Translations under genes and position numbers: made by a program | Part shown: piece after piece, positions 35,554 to 43,673 of the stretch | Layout: every line of letters starts with the position of its first letter | Position numbering within the stretch: position 1 is the stretch's first letter | Origin: Endoryza sp044226045 | Lineage (GTDB): Bacteria; Bacteroidota; Bacteroidia; Chitinophagales; Chitinophagaceae | Reading direction: 5' to 3' | DNA: 64,000 nucleotides | Assembly (NCBI GenBank): GCA_044226045.1 | Contig: JBGAHR010000005.1 | Span: 1-64,000 of the forward strand | The notes under the pieces: model-generated | Told to the model about the DNA's origin: nothing | Seen by the model: the letters and a program-made list of their open reading frames with translations, nothing else | Databases searched by the model: none

Positions 35554-35593
35554 GTTTACGGTTTGCGGTTTGCAGTTTGCGGTTTGCGGTTGT
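35554..35593 (-). repeat. GCAAAC(T/C) heptamer repeat upstream of the ALDH gene
   Basis: Five to six tandem heptamers reading CAACCGCAAACCGCAAACTG... on the minus strand (GTTTGC(G/A) on plus), between the panB stop at 35604 and the ALDH start at 35526. The same word family occurs at 49-71 and 41776-41885. No hairpin partner lies nearby. Confidence 0.85.
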
Positions 35594-35603
35594 CTTTACG
35601 GTT

Positions 35604-36419
35604 CTAATACTGTTCCGACTCGTTTGGAAAGTCTTTGCTTTTTACATCCCTGATATAATTTTGGACGGCTCCGGTGATTTGTTCATGCAGATTGAGGTAA
35701 GTGCGTAAGAAGCGTGGTTTAAATTCAGTATTGATCCCTAACAGATCATGCATTACCAGCACCTGTCCGTCGCAATCGCCTCCCGCACCAATGCCGATTG
35801 TTGGTATCTGTATGCTCTTTGATACTTCTTTTGCCAGTTGAGCCGGGATTTTTTCCAACACCAATCCAAAACAACCTGCTCTTTCCAGCAATTTTGCGTC
35901 GTTTCGCAGCTTGCGGGCTTCCTCTTCTTCTCTGGCCCGAACGGAATAGGTTCCGAATTTGTAGATAGATTGCGGTGTGAGACCTAAATGTCCCAATACC
36001 GGTATTCCCGCGGCCACAATTCGGGTGATTGATTCTGCTACTTCTTCTCCGCCTTCCACCTTTACTGCATGAGCGCCTGTTTCCTTCATGATACGAATGG
36101 CGGAATGAAGCGCTTCATTCGGATTGGATTGATAAGAACCAAATGGAAGATCAACCACCACCAGGCACCTGTTTATTCCCCTGATAACCGACGAAGCATG
36201 ATAGATCATCTGATCCAGTGTAATGGGAAGGGTAGTTTCGTGACCTGCCATTACATTGGAGGCCGAATCGCCAACCAGTATCACATCGATGCCTGCTGCA
36301 TCAAAGATTCGGGCAAAGGAAAAATCGTATGCAGTTATCATGGAGATCTTCTCCCCGGATTGCTTCATTTTCTGAAGCGTGTTCGTCGTAATTTTCTTGA
36401 TTTCTTTTTGAACAGACAT
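35604..36419 (-). CDS. panB: 3-methyl-2-oxobutanoate hydroxymethyltransferase
   Basis: 271 residues with the full PanB (beta/alpha)8 layout: ITAYDFSFARIFDAAGID, VGDSASNVMAGHETTLPI, VVVDLPFGSYQ, VKVEGGEEV and PTIGIGAGGDCDGQVLV. It makes ketopantoate from alpha-ketoisovalerate and methylene-THF in pantothenate and CoA synthesis. It is upstream of the ALDH gene; the heptamer repeat lies between them. Confidence 0.97.
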   Translation of the reverse strand: MSVQKEIKKITTNTLQKMKQSGEKISMITAYDFSFARIFDAAGIDVILVGDSASNVMAGHETTLPITLDQMIYHASSVIRGINRCLVVVDLPFGSYQSNPNEALHSAIRIMKETGAHAVKVEGGEEVAESITRIVAAGIPVLGHLGLTPQSIYKFGTYSVRAREEEEARKLRNDAKLLERAGCFGLVLEKIPAQLAKEVSKSIQIPTIGIGAGGDCDGQVLVMHDLLGINTEFKPRFLRTYLNLHEQITGAVQNYIRDVKSKDFPNESEQY

Positions 36420-36547
36420 GCAGAGATTTTTAAAAGTTGATTGGAGGAATATGGCTCTGCATTAGAATAAAACATATTCTGACACCGTAAAAGCGATGCT
36501 AAATTAGGAATTAAATCGAAATCTGGATGACCGTCTGCGTAATGAAC

Positions 36548-37456
36548 CTATAGAATGGAGGTCTGTGCTTTTTTCTTTTCTACAAACAGGTGCTGGATCA
36601 ATCCATCGGCCAGACCAATCTTGGGCACATATATCTCTTCAATATTGGCCCATCGCATTACGTTGATATAGATCTGCAGGGCAGGAACGATTACATCGGC
36701 ACGATCTTCCCGTAAATGATAGATACGCACCCGGTCTGCAACCGAGAAGCTGTTGAATTCCTTATAATAGTCTTTTAACAGATCGAGCTGAAGCGGTTTG
36801 CCTTCCTTTCGTTTGGATATGGAAAAAATCTTATTGATGTTGCCCCCGGAGCCGATGGCAATAACATCGTCTGTAAGCCTTTTTGTTTCTTTTTTGATAA
36901 AATCTTTCATTTCATCCCAATGCGATTCAGTCACCTGGTCTTTCAGCAACCGGATGGTTCCGATGTTGAATGAGCGTTTGAAAACCAGCTTGCCATCGGC
37001 AAAGAATGTCAGTTCGGTACTGCCGCCACCTACATCTATATATAAATACGAGTGATTCTTATCCATATTTTCCGCCACATGGTTTTCATAGATCAGGCTT
37101 GCTTCCAGGTCGCCCGAAATTACTTCGATGGAGATACCTGTTTTTTCCCTGATCCGTTCAATGATAGCGGCGGCATTGGAAGCATCCCGCATGGCCGAGG
37201 TAGCGGCTGCTTTCAGGTTTGATTTCGGAACGCCATACGCATCGAGCAGATGGCTGTAGGCCAGCATGGTATTCAGGATCATTGTTTCCCGTTCAGGAGA
37301 AATCTCTTTCTTTTCAAAAACATCAAACCCCAAACGAAGGGGAACCCTTACCAGGTTGATCTTCTGAAATTGCGGACTGCCATCTTCCGCATAGATCACA
37401 TCGGAAATCAACAGTCTTGCTGCGTTACTGCCAATATCAATTGCTGCCAGCCTCAT
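36548..37456 (-). CDS. ppx: Ppx/GppA-family phosphatase
   Basis: 302 residues with the actin-like ATPase fold of exopolyphosphatase/guanosine pentaphosphatase: AIDIGSNAARLLISD, then YIDVGGGSTELTFF, and the GSGGNINKI motif. It removes phosphate from polyphosphate or pppGpp. At 302 residues it is the short form without the C-terminal HD domain. It lies 21 bases after the polyphosphate kinase gene, so the operon makes and degrades polyphosphate. Confidence 0.92.
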   Translation of the reverse strand: MRLAAIDIGSNAARLLISDVIYAEDGSPQFQKINLVRVPLRLGFDVFEKKEISPERETMILNTMLAYSHLLDAYGVPKSNLKAAATSAMRDASNAAAIIERIREKTGISIEVISGDLEASLIYENHVAENMDKNHSYLYIDVGGGSTELTFFADGKLVFKRSFNIGTIRLLKDQVTESHWDEMKDFIKKETKRLTDDVIAIGSGGNINKIFSISKRKEGKPLQLDLLKDYYKEFNSFSVADRVRIYHLREDRADVIVPALQIYINVMRWANIEEIYVPKIGLADGLIQHLFVEKKKAQTSIL

Positions 37457-37477
37457 GGATTAAATCAGTTTTGCCGT

Positions 37478-39604
37478 TTAGGCCGATATGGATTCCGGGG
37501 CGGAAGCAAGATGGGCCAGGTTTGATTTATCGATCGTTTTTTGATGCAGGTAATTATAAATTTCCACCTGTGAGCGAATCTTCTTCTTGTTTCTTTCCTT
37601 TACATACCGGTTTACCAGTTCGTTGTCCAAAATTCTGGCTTTTACATTGTCGCTCAATTGAATCTCCAGAATATTTTTCAACACTTTCTTAATATTCTCA
37701 TCCAGGATGGGGCAGGTGGCTTCCACGCGATGGTCGAGGTTTCTTACCATCCAGTCGGCCGATGAAATAAATACTTTCTCGTCTCCATTGTTGTGAAAAA
37801 TAAATACCCGTGCATGTTCCAGGTATTCATCCACAATGCTGATGGCCTTTACAGGAATTTTAAATTTTTTGCTTTCTGTCAGCATACAACAAATGCCCCG
37901 GATGATGAGTTTTACTTCTACACCCGATTTGGCCGCTTCCGTCAGAAAAGAAATCAGTTCTTCATCTGAAAGCGAATTCATCTTCAGCAGAATCGAGGCG
38001 GGTTTACCTTCCCGGGCATTTTTGATTTCGCGCACAATCAGTTTACGAAGTTCTTTTCGGAGTCCAACAGGGCAGGGAACGATCCTTTTACAGGATTTAA
38101 GCAGCGCCTGGGTGGCATCCGTCTTTGATTTTTCCAGGAAGCTGAAGATCCTGTTTACATCCGCCATGATAAACCGATCGGAGGTGAGGAGGCAATGATC
38201 TCCATACAGAGCGGCTGTTTTTTCATTCAGGTTGCCGGTGCTCACAAATCCATAGTGAACCGTTGTATTCTTCAGTCGTTTTTTGATCAGGCAGATTTTG
38301 GCATGCACTTTCAGATCCGGAATACTGATCAGCACTTTTACTCCTTCTTCTTCCAGTCTTTCCTTCCATTCGATATTGGCCTCTTCTTCAAAACGGGCTC
38401 TCAGTTCAAGCATCACCGTTACTTCTTTCCCGTTTCTTACCGCATTGATCAGCGCGTTGACGATCTTGGAATTGCTGGCTAACCGGTAAGCAGTGATTTT
38501 TATGGATTTCACATCCGGATCAATAGCTGCTTCCCGAAGGAGGTCAATGACCGGGTTAAAAGAATGATAGGGGAAATTGAGGAGGATATCGTGTTCGGAG
38601 ATGATATCCGTTACCCGCATGGCATTTTTGAGCAGCGGATGCTGGAAAGGCCTTTTTCTTTGCCCTTTTCGCTGAAATACATCCGGAAAATCCATGAAGT
38701 GCCTGAAGTTATGGATACGGGCGCCCGGAATGATATTTTCCAGTTTGGTGAGGTTTAGTCTCTTCAATAAATACCTCAGCAATTCCGGATCCATGTCCTG
38801 GTCGTACAGGAACCTTACCGGCTTGCCTTTTCTGCGGTTCTTTATTCCTTTTTGAATCTTTTGAATGATGGGAGTGGATATATCGGTATCTATATCGAGT
38901 TCCGCATCGCGTGTTACTTTAAATAACCAGGAGCCAAAGCGATCGTATCCGAAATAGGTGAAGATATTTCTAAGATTATACCGGATCACATCTTCCAGCA
39001 GGATGATATTATGTTCACCGGGAGGGGAGGGGAGTTGAATAAACCGGCCCAATACCCGCGAAGGCACTTCAATGATGGCGAATTTTCTTTTCAGGCTGCC
39101 GTCTTTCTTGGAGAGCACCACCCCGAGGAAAATAGATTTCTCCCGCAGATAGGGAAAAGTTGGAATGCTTTCAATCATCAGGGGGATGATGTTGGAGCGG
39201 ACCTCTTCTTCAAAATAGGTTTGAACAAATTTCTGTTGTTCTTTCGTGAGTTGCCGTTCGTTGACCAGCCGAATTTTCTCCTTCTCCATTTCTTCCCGGA
39301 TGCCTTTCCAGATCCGGCCAAATTCGTCCTGCTGCTCGATTACTATTTCCTGGATTTGCTGAAGGATCTTATCCGGTTCATGTTCCAGGTGCATATTTTT
39401 CAGTTTATTGCCATATTCCGCCATTCTTTGGAGCGTGGCCACCCGCACTCGGAAGAACTCATCGAGGTTATTGGAAAATATCCCCAGGAACTTCACCCTT
39501 TCCCGAAGAGGAACAGAGGGGTCGGCTGCTTCCTGTAAAACCCTGGCATTGAACGATAACCAACTGATGTCCCTCGCAATTGTTTTCCTCTTCATTAAAG
39601 GCAT
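37478..39604 (-). CDS. ppk1: Polyphosphate kinase 1
   Basis: 708 residues with the PPK1 layout: N-terminal helical domain (ISWLSFNARVLQEAADPSVPLRERVKFLGIFSNNLDEFF), middle domain, and two phospholipase-D-like domains. The phospho-acceptor His is in KVHAKICL at residue 434 counted from the first Met (431 from the second). It makes polyphosphate from ATP. Starts are MPLM (39604) or MKRK (39595). It is co-transcribed with ppx. Confidence 0.97.
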   Translation of the reverse strand: MPLMKRKTIARDISWLSFNARVLQEAADPSVPLRERVKFLGIFSNNLDEFFRVRVATLQRMAEYGNKLKNMHLEHEPDKILQQIQEIVIEQQDEFGRIWKGIREEMEKEKIRLVNERQLTKEQQKFVQTYFEEEVRSNIIPLMIESIPTFPYLREKSIFLGVVLSKKDGSLKRKFAIIEVPSRVLGRFIQLPSPPGEHNIILLEDVIRYNLRNIFTYFGYDRFGSWLFKVTRDAELDIDTDISTPIIQKIQKGIKNRRKGKPVRFLYDQDMDPELLRYLLKRLNLTKLENIIPGARIHNFRHFMDFPDVFQRKGQRKRPFQHPLLKNAMRVTDIISEHDILLNFPYHSFNPVIDLLREAAIDPDVKSIKITAYRLASNSKIVNALINAVRNGKEVTVMLELRARFEEEANIEWKERLEEEGVKVLISIPDLKVHAKICLIKKRLKNTTVHYGFVSTGNLNEKTAALYGDHCLLTSDRFIMADVNRIFSFLEKSKTDATQALLKSCKRIVPCPVGLRKELRKLIVREIKNAREGKPASILLKMNSLSDEELISFLTEAAKSGVEVKLIIRGICCMLTESKKFKIPVKAISIVDEYLEHARVFIFHNNGDEKVFISSADWMVRNLDHRVEATCPILDENIKKVLKNILEIQLSDNVKARILDNELVNRYVKERNKKKIRSQVEIYNYLHQKTIDKSNLAHLASAPESISA

Positions 39605-39727
39605 TTAAACAGATTTCGCCAAAATTGACGCTTAAAAAAAGGAGTTCAAATTAAGGAATTATTAATTGTTTGCCTGTTAATTTATCCGTTCCGGCAAAAG
39701 CTAATCTTATGGAAATCAGCCAGAAAT

Positions 39728-39916
39728 ATGGAAACAGTCAGTTGGAATAACCAACGGTTGGACCCGGATATCGAATTTTGGTCGTACCAGTCAGGAAATC
39801 AGAGTATTACAAGGATAACTGATTTGGGTGGAGAGGAAAATGAAATTGTTTTGACGGTGTTGGCAGGCAACCGATACCTTTGTGGGGAAGCGGTTGACTT
39901 TTCCAAGATGAGTTAA
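39728..39916 (+). CDS. Small hypothetical protein (62 residues)
   Basis: METVSWNNQRLDPDIEFW... with a Trp-containing start and an end at DFSKMS. Codon use and composition look plausible for a gene, and the region is otherwise empty, but I recognise no family and see no clear ribosome binding site. It may be a chance frame. Confidence 0.35.
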   Translation: METVSWNNQRLDPDIEFWSYQSGNQSITRITDLGGEENEIVLTVLAGNRYLCGEAVDFSKMS

Positions 39917-39959
39917 TCCACAGGTGTTGAGAATTTTATCAAAAAAAATTCCATTTTAG

Positions 39960-39990
39960 TTTGCTCGTTAGCTATATTTCCCGACCTTTG
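39960..39990 (+). promoter_or_regulatory. Candidate rpmB promoter
   Basis: TTTG at 39960-39963 and GACCTTTG at 39983-39990 (one base off TAnnTTTG) are 19 bases apart, matching the spacing of the Bacteroidota -33/-7 elements. Transcription would begin about 30 bases before the rpmB start at 40026. Confidence 0.5.
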
Positions 39991-40025
39991 CCGTCCGAAA
40001 TTTTTCGGGATTAAATAATTGAATC

Positions 40026-40262
40026 ATGGCAAGAGTATGTCAAGTGACAGGAAAAGTACCGGTTACCGGCCACAAAGTGTCACACTCTAACATTAAAACC
40101 AAGCGCCGTTTTCTTCCCAACCTGCAAAGCAAGCGTTTTTTCCTGGCTGAGGAAGACAGATGGGTAACTTTGAAAGTATCTACGGAAGCTATCCGCACTA
40201 TCAACAAGAGAGGTCTGTATAATGTGGTGAAAGAGTTGAGAGCGAGAGGCGAAAAAATCTAA
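40026..40262 (+). CDS. rpmB: 50S ribosomal protein L28
   Basis: 78 residues: MARVCQVTGKVPVTGHKVSHSNIKTKR and the FLPNLQSKRF region are characteristic of bL28. A component of the large ribosomal subunit. It begins the rpmB-rpmG-DUF4295-ftsY cluster. Confidence 0.97.
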   Translation: MARVCQVTGKVPVTGHKVSHSNIKTKRRFLPNLQSKRFFLAEEDRWVTLKVSTEAIRTINKRGLYNVVKELRARGEKI

Positions 40263-40286
40263 CACTAAGTATTAAAAAGCTATACG

Positions 40287-40469
40287 ATGGCAAAGAAAGG
40301 TAACAGGGTTCAGGTGATTTTGGAATGCACTGAGCACAAAAACAGTGGTAAGCCCGGCACCAGCCGCTATATCACCACCAAGAACAAGAAGAACACTCCT
40401 GAGCGTTTGGAATTGAAAAAGTACAATCCCATCCTCAAGAAAGTGACTGTTCACAAAGAGATCAAGTAA
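40287..40469 (+). CDS. rpmG: 50S ribosomal protein L33
   Basis: 60 residues: MAKKGNRVQVILECTEHKNSG, YITTKNKKNTPERLELKKYNP, with a later HKEIK end. A bL33 of the type with a single N-terminal Cys, lacking the other zinc-binding cysteines. It lies 24 bases after rpmB. Confidence 0.96.
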   Translation: MAKKGNRVQVILECTEHKNSGKPGTSRYITTKNKKNTPERLELKKYNPILKKVTVHKEIK

Positions 40470-40472
40470 TCC

Positions 40473-40525
40473 ATGTGCAAATTTGCAAACGCGGTTTGCA
40501 GGTGAATAGGTGATACTTTGCACAT
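40473..40525 (+). repeat. Nested hairpins in the rpmG-DUF4295 gap
   Basis: Outer arms ATGTGCAAA (40473-40481) and TTTGCACAT (40517-40525) are perfect complements; an inner TGCAAAC-GCG-GTTTGCA hairpin (40484-40500) resembles the GCAAAC heptamer of the dispersed repeats. It might adjust downstream expression or be an insertion of the repeat. Confidence 0.55.
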
Positions 40526-40558
40526 CAGGGCATTAACTAATTATTCAAATACTTTACA

Positions 40559-40732
40559 ATGGCAAAAGCAGCAAAGACGGCGATCAAAACCAAAGACCAG
40601 AAGGCCGCAGCAGAAGCTAAAAACTGGACTAAAGTGATCAAAGCTGTACGCAGCCCCAAGACCGGCGCTTATACTTTCAAAGAAGCGATCGTTCACAAGG
40701 ACAAGATCAAAGATTATCTCGCCCAGAAATAA
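40559..40732 (+). CDS. DUF4295 small basic protein (probable phylum-specific ribosomal protein)
   Basis: 57 residues, Lys/Ala-rich (MAKAAKTAIKTKDQKAAAEAK... KVIKAVRSPKTGAYTFKEAIVHKDKI). It was located by reading the gap between rpmG and ftsY. DUF4295 proteins occur at this spot across Bacteroidota; from memory a phylum-specific ribosomal protein (bL38) was reported from a Flavobacterium ribosome structure and may be this family, but I am not certain. The product is probably ribosome-associated. Confidence 0.88.
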   Translation: MAKAAKTAIKTKDQKAAAEAKNWTKVIKAVRSPKTGAYTFKEAIVHKDKIKDYLAQK

Positions 40733-40753
40733 TGGTGCGTTCATGATAACATT

Positions 40754-40783
40754 AAAAAGCTGTTCTAACAGGGACAGCTTTTT
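40754..40783 (+). terminator. Terminator between the DUF4295 gene and ftsY
   Basis: A 10-bp stem AAAAAGCTGT/ACAGCTTTTT with extra pairs around the TAACAG loop, then TGTATTTT. It would end the ribosomal-protein transcript, leaving ftsY to partial read-through or its own promoter. Confidence 0.75.
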
Positions 40784-40810
40784 GTATTTTAGATACTCAA
40801 TCTCGAACCG

Positions 40811-41773
40811 ATGAGTTTTTTTGGAAAACTGTTTGGAAAAAAAGAAAAGGAATCGCTCGACCAGGGCTTGCAAAAGACCAAGGAAAGTTTTCTTTCCAAA
40901 ATCACCAAGGCCATTGCAGGTAAAAGTTCGGTAGATGAAGAAGTGTTGGACAACCTCGAGGAAGCCCTGGTAATGGCCGACGTGGGGGTTGACACAACCG
41001 TAAAGATCATTGAAAGGATAGAAGCGAGGGTAGCCAAGGATAAATACGTGAGCACCTCCGACCTGAATAAACTGTTGCAGGACGAAATTGAAAGTATCCT
41101 CGTTGATGCCCCTGAACAGAATTCCTATACCTTCCAGTCGGAGCTTCCCGCGAAACCTTATGTGATACTGGTGGTCGGCGTTAATGGCGTAGGAAAAACC
41201 ACAACAATTGGCAAACTGGCTTACAACTTCAAGAAAGCGGGCAAGTCTGTTTTACTGGGCGCTGCGGATACTTTCAGAGCGGCGGCGGTAGACCAACTGA
41301 CTGTATGGAGTGAAAGAGTAGGTGTGCCCATTGTAAAACAGGGCATGGGTGCCGATCCGGCATCAGTTGCTTTTGATACCGTACAAAGTGGTGTGTCGCG
41401 CAATGCCGACGTAGTCATAATTGATACGGCAGGTCGTCTGCACAACAAAGCCCATCTGATGGATGAGCTTAACAAAATTAAACGAGTCATTCAGAAACAT
41501 ATCCCCGAAGCGCCACACGAAGTGCTGCTGGTACTGGACGGTTCAACCGGACAAAATGCGCTCGAACAGGCGAAACATTTTACTGCCGCCACGGATGTTA
41601 CTGCTCTCGCTATTACCAAACTGGATGGTACCGCCAAAGGTGGGGTAGTACTGGCTATCGCCAATCAATTCAAGATTCCTGTAAAATTTATCGGAGTCGG
41701 AGAAAAGATGGAAGACCTGCTGGTATTCGACAAACATGAGTTTGTAGACAGCCTGTTTTCATTGGGGAAATGA
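40811..41773 (+). CDS. ftsY: Signal recognition particle receptor FtsY
   Basis: 320 residues with the NG domain: GVNGVGKTTTIGKLA (G1), DTFRAAAVDQL (G2), DTAGRLHNK (G3), TKLDGTAKGG (G4), GVGEKMEDL. The N-terminal A region is short (about 20-25 residues, Lys/Glu-rich), fitting the phylum. It delivers SRP-ribosome complexes to SecYEG. It ends in a convergent gap with an OMP gene that holds an inverted heptamer repeat. Confidence 0.97.
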   Translation: MSFFGKLFGKKEKESLDQGLQKTKESFLSKITKAIAGKSSVDEEVLDNLEEALVMADVGVDTTVKIIERIEARVAKDKYVSTSDLNKLLQDEIESILVDAPEQNSYTFQSELPAKPYVILVVGVNGVGKTTTIGKLAYNFKKAGKSVLLGAADTFRAAAVDQLTVWSERVGVPIVKQGMGADPASVAFDTVQSGVSRNADVVIIDTAGRLHNKAHLMDELNKIKRVIQKHIPEAPHEVLLVLDGSTGQNALEQAKHFTAATDVTALAITKLDGTAKGGVVLAIANQFKIPVKFIGVGEKMEDLLVFDKHEFVDSLFSLGK

Positions 41774-41775
41774 TT

Positions 41776-41885
41776 GGTTTGCGGTTTGCAGTTTACAGTT
41801 TGCGGTTCATCAGTATTCCACATTAAATTGAATCGTTATCATTTTCTATCCGCAAACTGCAAACCGTAAACCGCAAACTGCAAAG
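41776..41885. repeat. Inverted pair of GCAAAC heptamer arrays between convergent genes
   Basis: Left array 41776-41808 (GGTTTGC GGTTTGC AGTTTAC AGTTTGC) and right array 41850-41885 (CCGCAAACTGCAAACCGTAAAC...) pair as inverted copies. Both arms carry the variant unit TTTAC at the corresponding position; mismatches are G/A changes at heptamer boundaries. The loop of about 40 bases is AT-rich. It lies between the converging stops of ftsY and an OMP gene and may form a long hairpin that acts as a two-way terminator. Confidence 0.8.
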
Positions 41886-41898
41886 ATGAAGTTTATCA

Positions 41899-42381
41899 TT
41901 ACTTGAACGTATACCTTATCGCAAAACCTCCCCATCCCCCTTCGAAATAAGAGTATCCGGTGAAAGTAAAGGACGGTTGCCAGTCGAGGCTAAGGTTTAA
42001 TGGAGCGCCGCTGATCTTGTAGTCCAGCCCAAGCACGCCATCTACACCAATCTGCACACCATGATCGCGATAGGGATAGCGGTTTTTCCAGTCGCTGTTC
42101 CAGAATCCAATGTGTGCACCCGGTCCTACATACCATTTCAACCCTTCTGCGCCTTCAATGTCGCCATGAATTTCATACAGACCGGTAAACCGGGCTCCGT
42201 AATTCCAGAAAGAAGCCAGACCTTCCAGGGCTGTTTTTGAATTGGTGAAATGTTTGATGGAAATAGCGCCCGGATAAAATTTCACACCCAGGGCTGTCTG
42301 ATAAGAAGAACCATTCGCTTGTCCAAAAGAAGCGCCTGCTACTGCAGTTACCAATACCAATACGGTCAGGATTTTTTTCAT
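41899..42381 (-). CDS. Small outer membrane beta-barrel protein
   Basis: 160 residues with a signal peptide (MKKILTVLVLVTAVAGASFGQ). Alternating aromatic strands (KWYVGPGAHIGFWNS, LSLDWQPSFTFTG) and a final FAIRYTFK fit an outer membrane barrel of about eight strands. Function unknown. It lies 48 bases downstream of nhaA, on the same strand. Confidence 0.8.
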   Translation of the reverse strand: MKKILTVLVLVTAVAGASFGQANGSSYQTALGVKFYPGAISIKHFTNSKTALEGLASFWNYGARFTGLYEIHGDIEGAEGLKWYVGPGAHIGFWNSDWKNRYPYRDHGVQIGVDGVLGLDYKISGAPLNLSLDWQPSFTFTGYSYFEGGWGGFAIRYTFK

Positions 42382-42429
42382 AAATAGTCAATTGATTTCG
42401 ACCCACCTAAAGTAAAAACTGTGCCATTT

Positions 42430-43644
42430 TTAGTTAGGTACTTGTAAATCATTCTCTATGACAGATTTACCTCTTCCGGACGACAGATACAGATAAAACA
42501 GACCCACGGTTGCTGACAAAATGGATCCGGTAAGAATGGCGATTTTAGCCGAGTTGATGGTGTTCACGTCACTGAATGCCAGATTGGCGATAAAGATGGA
42601 CATGGTAAAACCGATTCCAGAAAGAATCGCAGCTCCTAATAAATGATTCCAGGTGGATTCAACCGGCATCGCACTGACTTTCGCCCTGATCATGATCCAA
42701 CTGAAGAGAGTGATACCGACTGTTTTGCCCACAAACAATCCCAGTATAATACCAAGACTATTGGAACTGCCAAGGTCCTTTACCCATCCGCTTATCAGCG
42801 GAATACCGGTATTGGCCAGCGCAAACAATGGTAATATGATAAAGGCAACCGGTTTATGTAACAGGTGTTGCAGTTTATACGAAGGCCCCCCTTCCTGTAA
42901 GGCATCTTTTTCCGTAAAGGGAATCGCAAAGGCCAGCAACACGCCGGTAATGGTGGCATGTACCCCCGACTGCAACATACAATACCACATCACCACTCCG
43001 GGTACCAGGTAGAAGACCAGTTTTTTTACTTTCAGCCGGTTCATCAGCAGCAAACCGGCAAAGATTCCGAGAGAAGCCGCCAGGTAACCCCAGGCAATTC
43101 CCCCGCTGTAGAACAATGCAATGACCAGTATCGCGCCGAGATCATCGATGATGGCGAGGGCAGTCAGGAATACTTTCAAAGAGGCAGGAATGCGGTTGCC
43201 CAACAACGATAGCATACCCAGGGCAAAAGCGATATCAGTAGCCATCGGAATGCCAAAGCCATTTGCCGTGACCGTTCCCTTATTAAAAAAGAAATGTATA
43301 CCTGCCGGAACCAGCATGCCACCGATCGCTGCGGCTACGGGCAGTAGTGCATTTCGTAAATCTTTTAATTCACCGGCATATAATTCCCTTTCTATTTCCA
43401 GGCCAATCATCAGGAAGAAGATAGCCATCAGTCCGTCGTTGACCCATTGTTCGAGTGAATAGTCCAGTTGAAGAAAAGCGAAAGAGGCATCCAATCGCGC
43501 ATGAAGCAAGTGAATATATTGTTCTCCCCAGGAAGAATTGGCAAGTACCATCGACAGGATGGTACAAAACAGCAGCACCAAGCCACCTGCTCTTTCGCTG
43601 TCAAAAAAATTCCGGAAAGTTTTTGAGAGTTGCAATATGGGCAT
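42430..43644 (-). CDS. nhaA: Na+/H+ antiporter NhaA
   Basis: 404 residues with about 12 helices. It has the NhaA pattern: HALxx-like HARLDASFAFLQLDYSLEQWVNDGLMAIFFLMIGLEIERELYAGELKDLRNA, then FLTALAIIDDLGAILVIALFYS with the paired Asp residues of ion binding. It exports sodium in exchange for protons. A five-bp hairpin CCGCT-AAAAAA-AGCGG sits directly before its ATG. Confidence 0.96.
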   Translation of the reverse strand: MPILQLSKTFRNFFDSERAGGLVLLFCTILSMVLANSSWGEQYIHLLHARLDASFAFLQLDYSLEQWVNDGLMAIFFLMIGLEIERELYAGELKDLRNALLPVAAAIGGMLVPAGIHFFFNKGTVTANGFGIPMATDIAFALGMLSLLGNRIPASLKVFLTALAIIDDLGAILVIALFYSGGIAWGYLAASLGIFAGLLLMNRLKVKKLVFYLVPGVVMWYCMLQSGVHATITGVLLAFAIPFTEKDALQEGGPSYKLQHLLHKPVAFIILPLFALANTGIPLISGWVKDLGSSNSLGIILGLFVGKTVGITLFSWIMIRAKVSAMPVESTWNHLLGAAILSGIGFTMSIFIANLAFSDVNTINSAKIAILTGSILSATVGLFYLYLSSGRGKSVIENDLQVPN

Positions 43645-43660
43645 CCGCTTTTTTTAGCGG
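43645..43660 (-). promoter_or_regulatory. Hairpin abutting the nhaA start
   Basis: Five-bp stem CCGCT/AGCGG with a six-base A-tract loop (minus strand), ending at the nhaA ATG. It could affect ribosome access. No regulator or ligand is indicated. Confidence 0.35.
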
Positions 43661-43673
43661 TAAAGATACTCCA

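Larger units (their letters stand above)
39605..40025. other. Intergenic region upstream of rpmB
   Basis: About 420 bases between the divergent ppk1 and rpmB genes. It contains a small ORF (39728-39916) of uncertain status and a promoter-like pair for rpmB near 39960-39990. No other gene or RNA is apparent. Confidence 0.45.

Noticed and set aside
41776..41885. Possible CRISPR array from the heptamer repeats
   Set aside because: Units are 7 bases with no unique spacers, and no cas gene is present.
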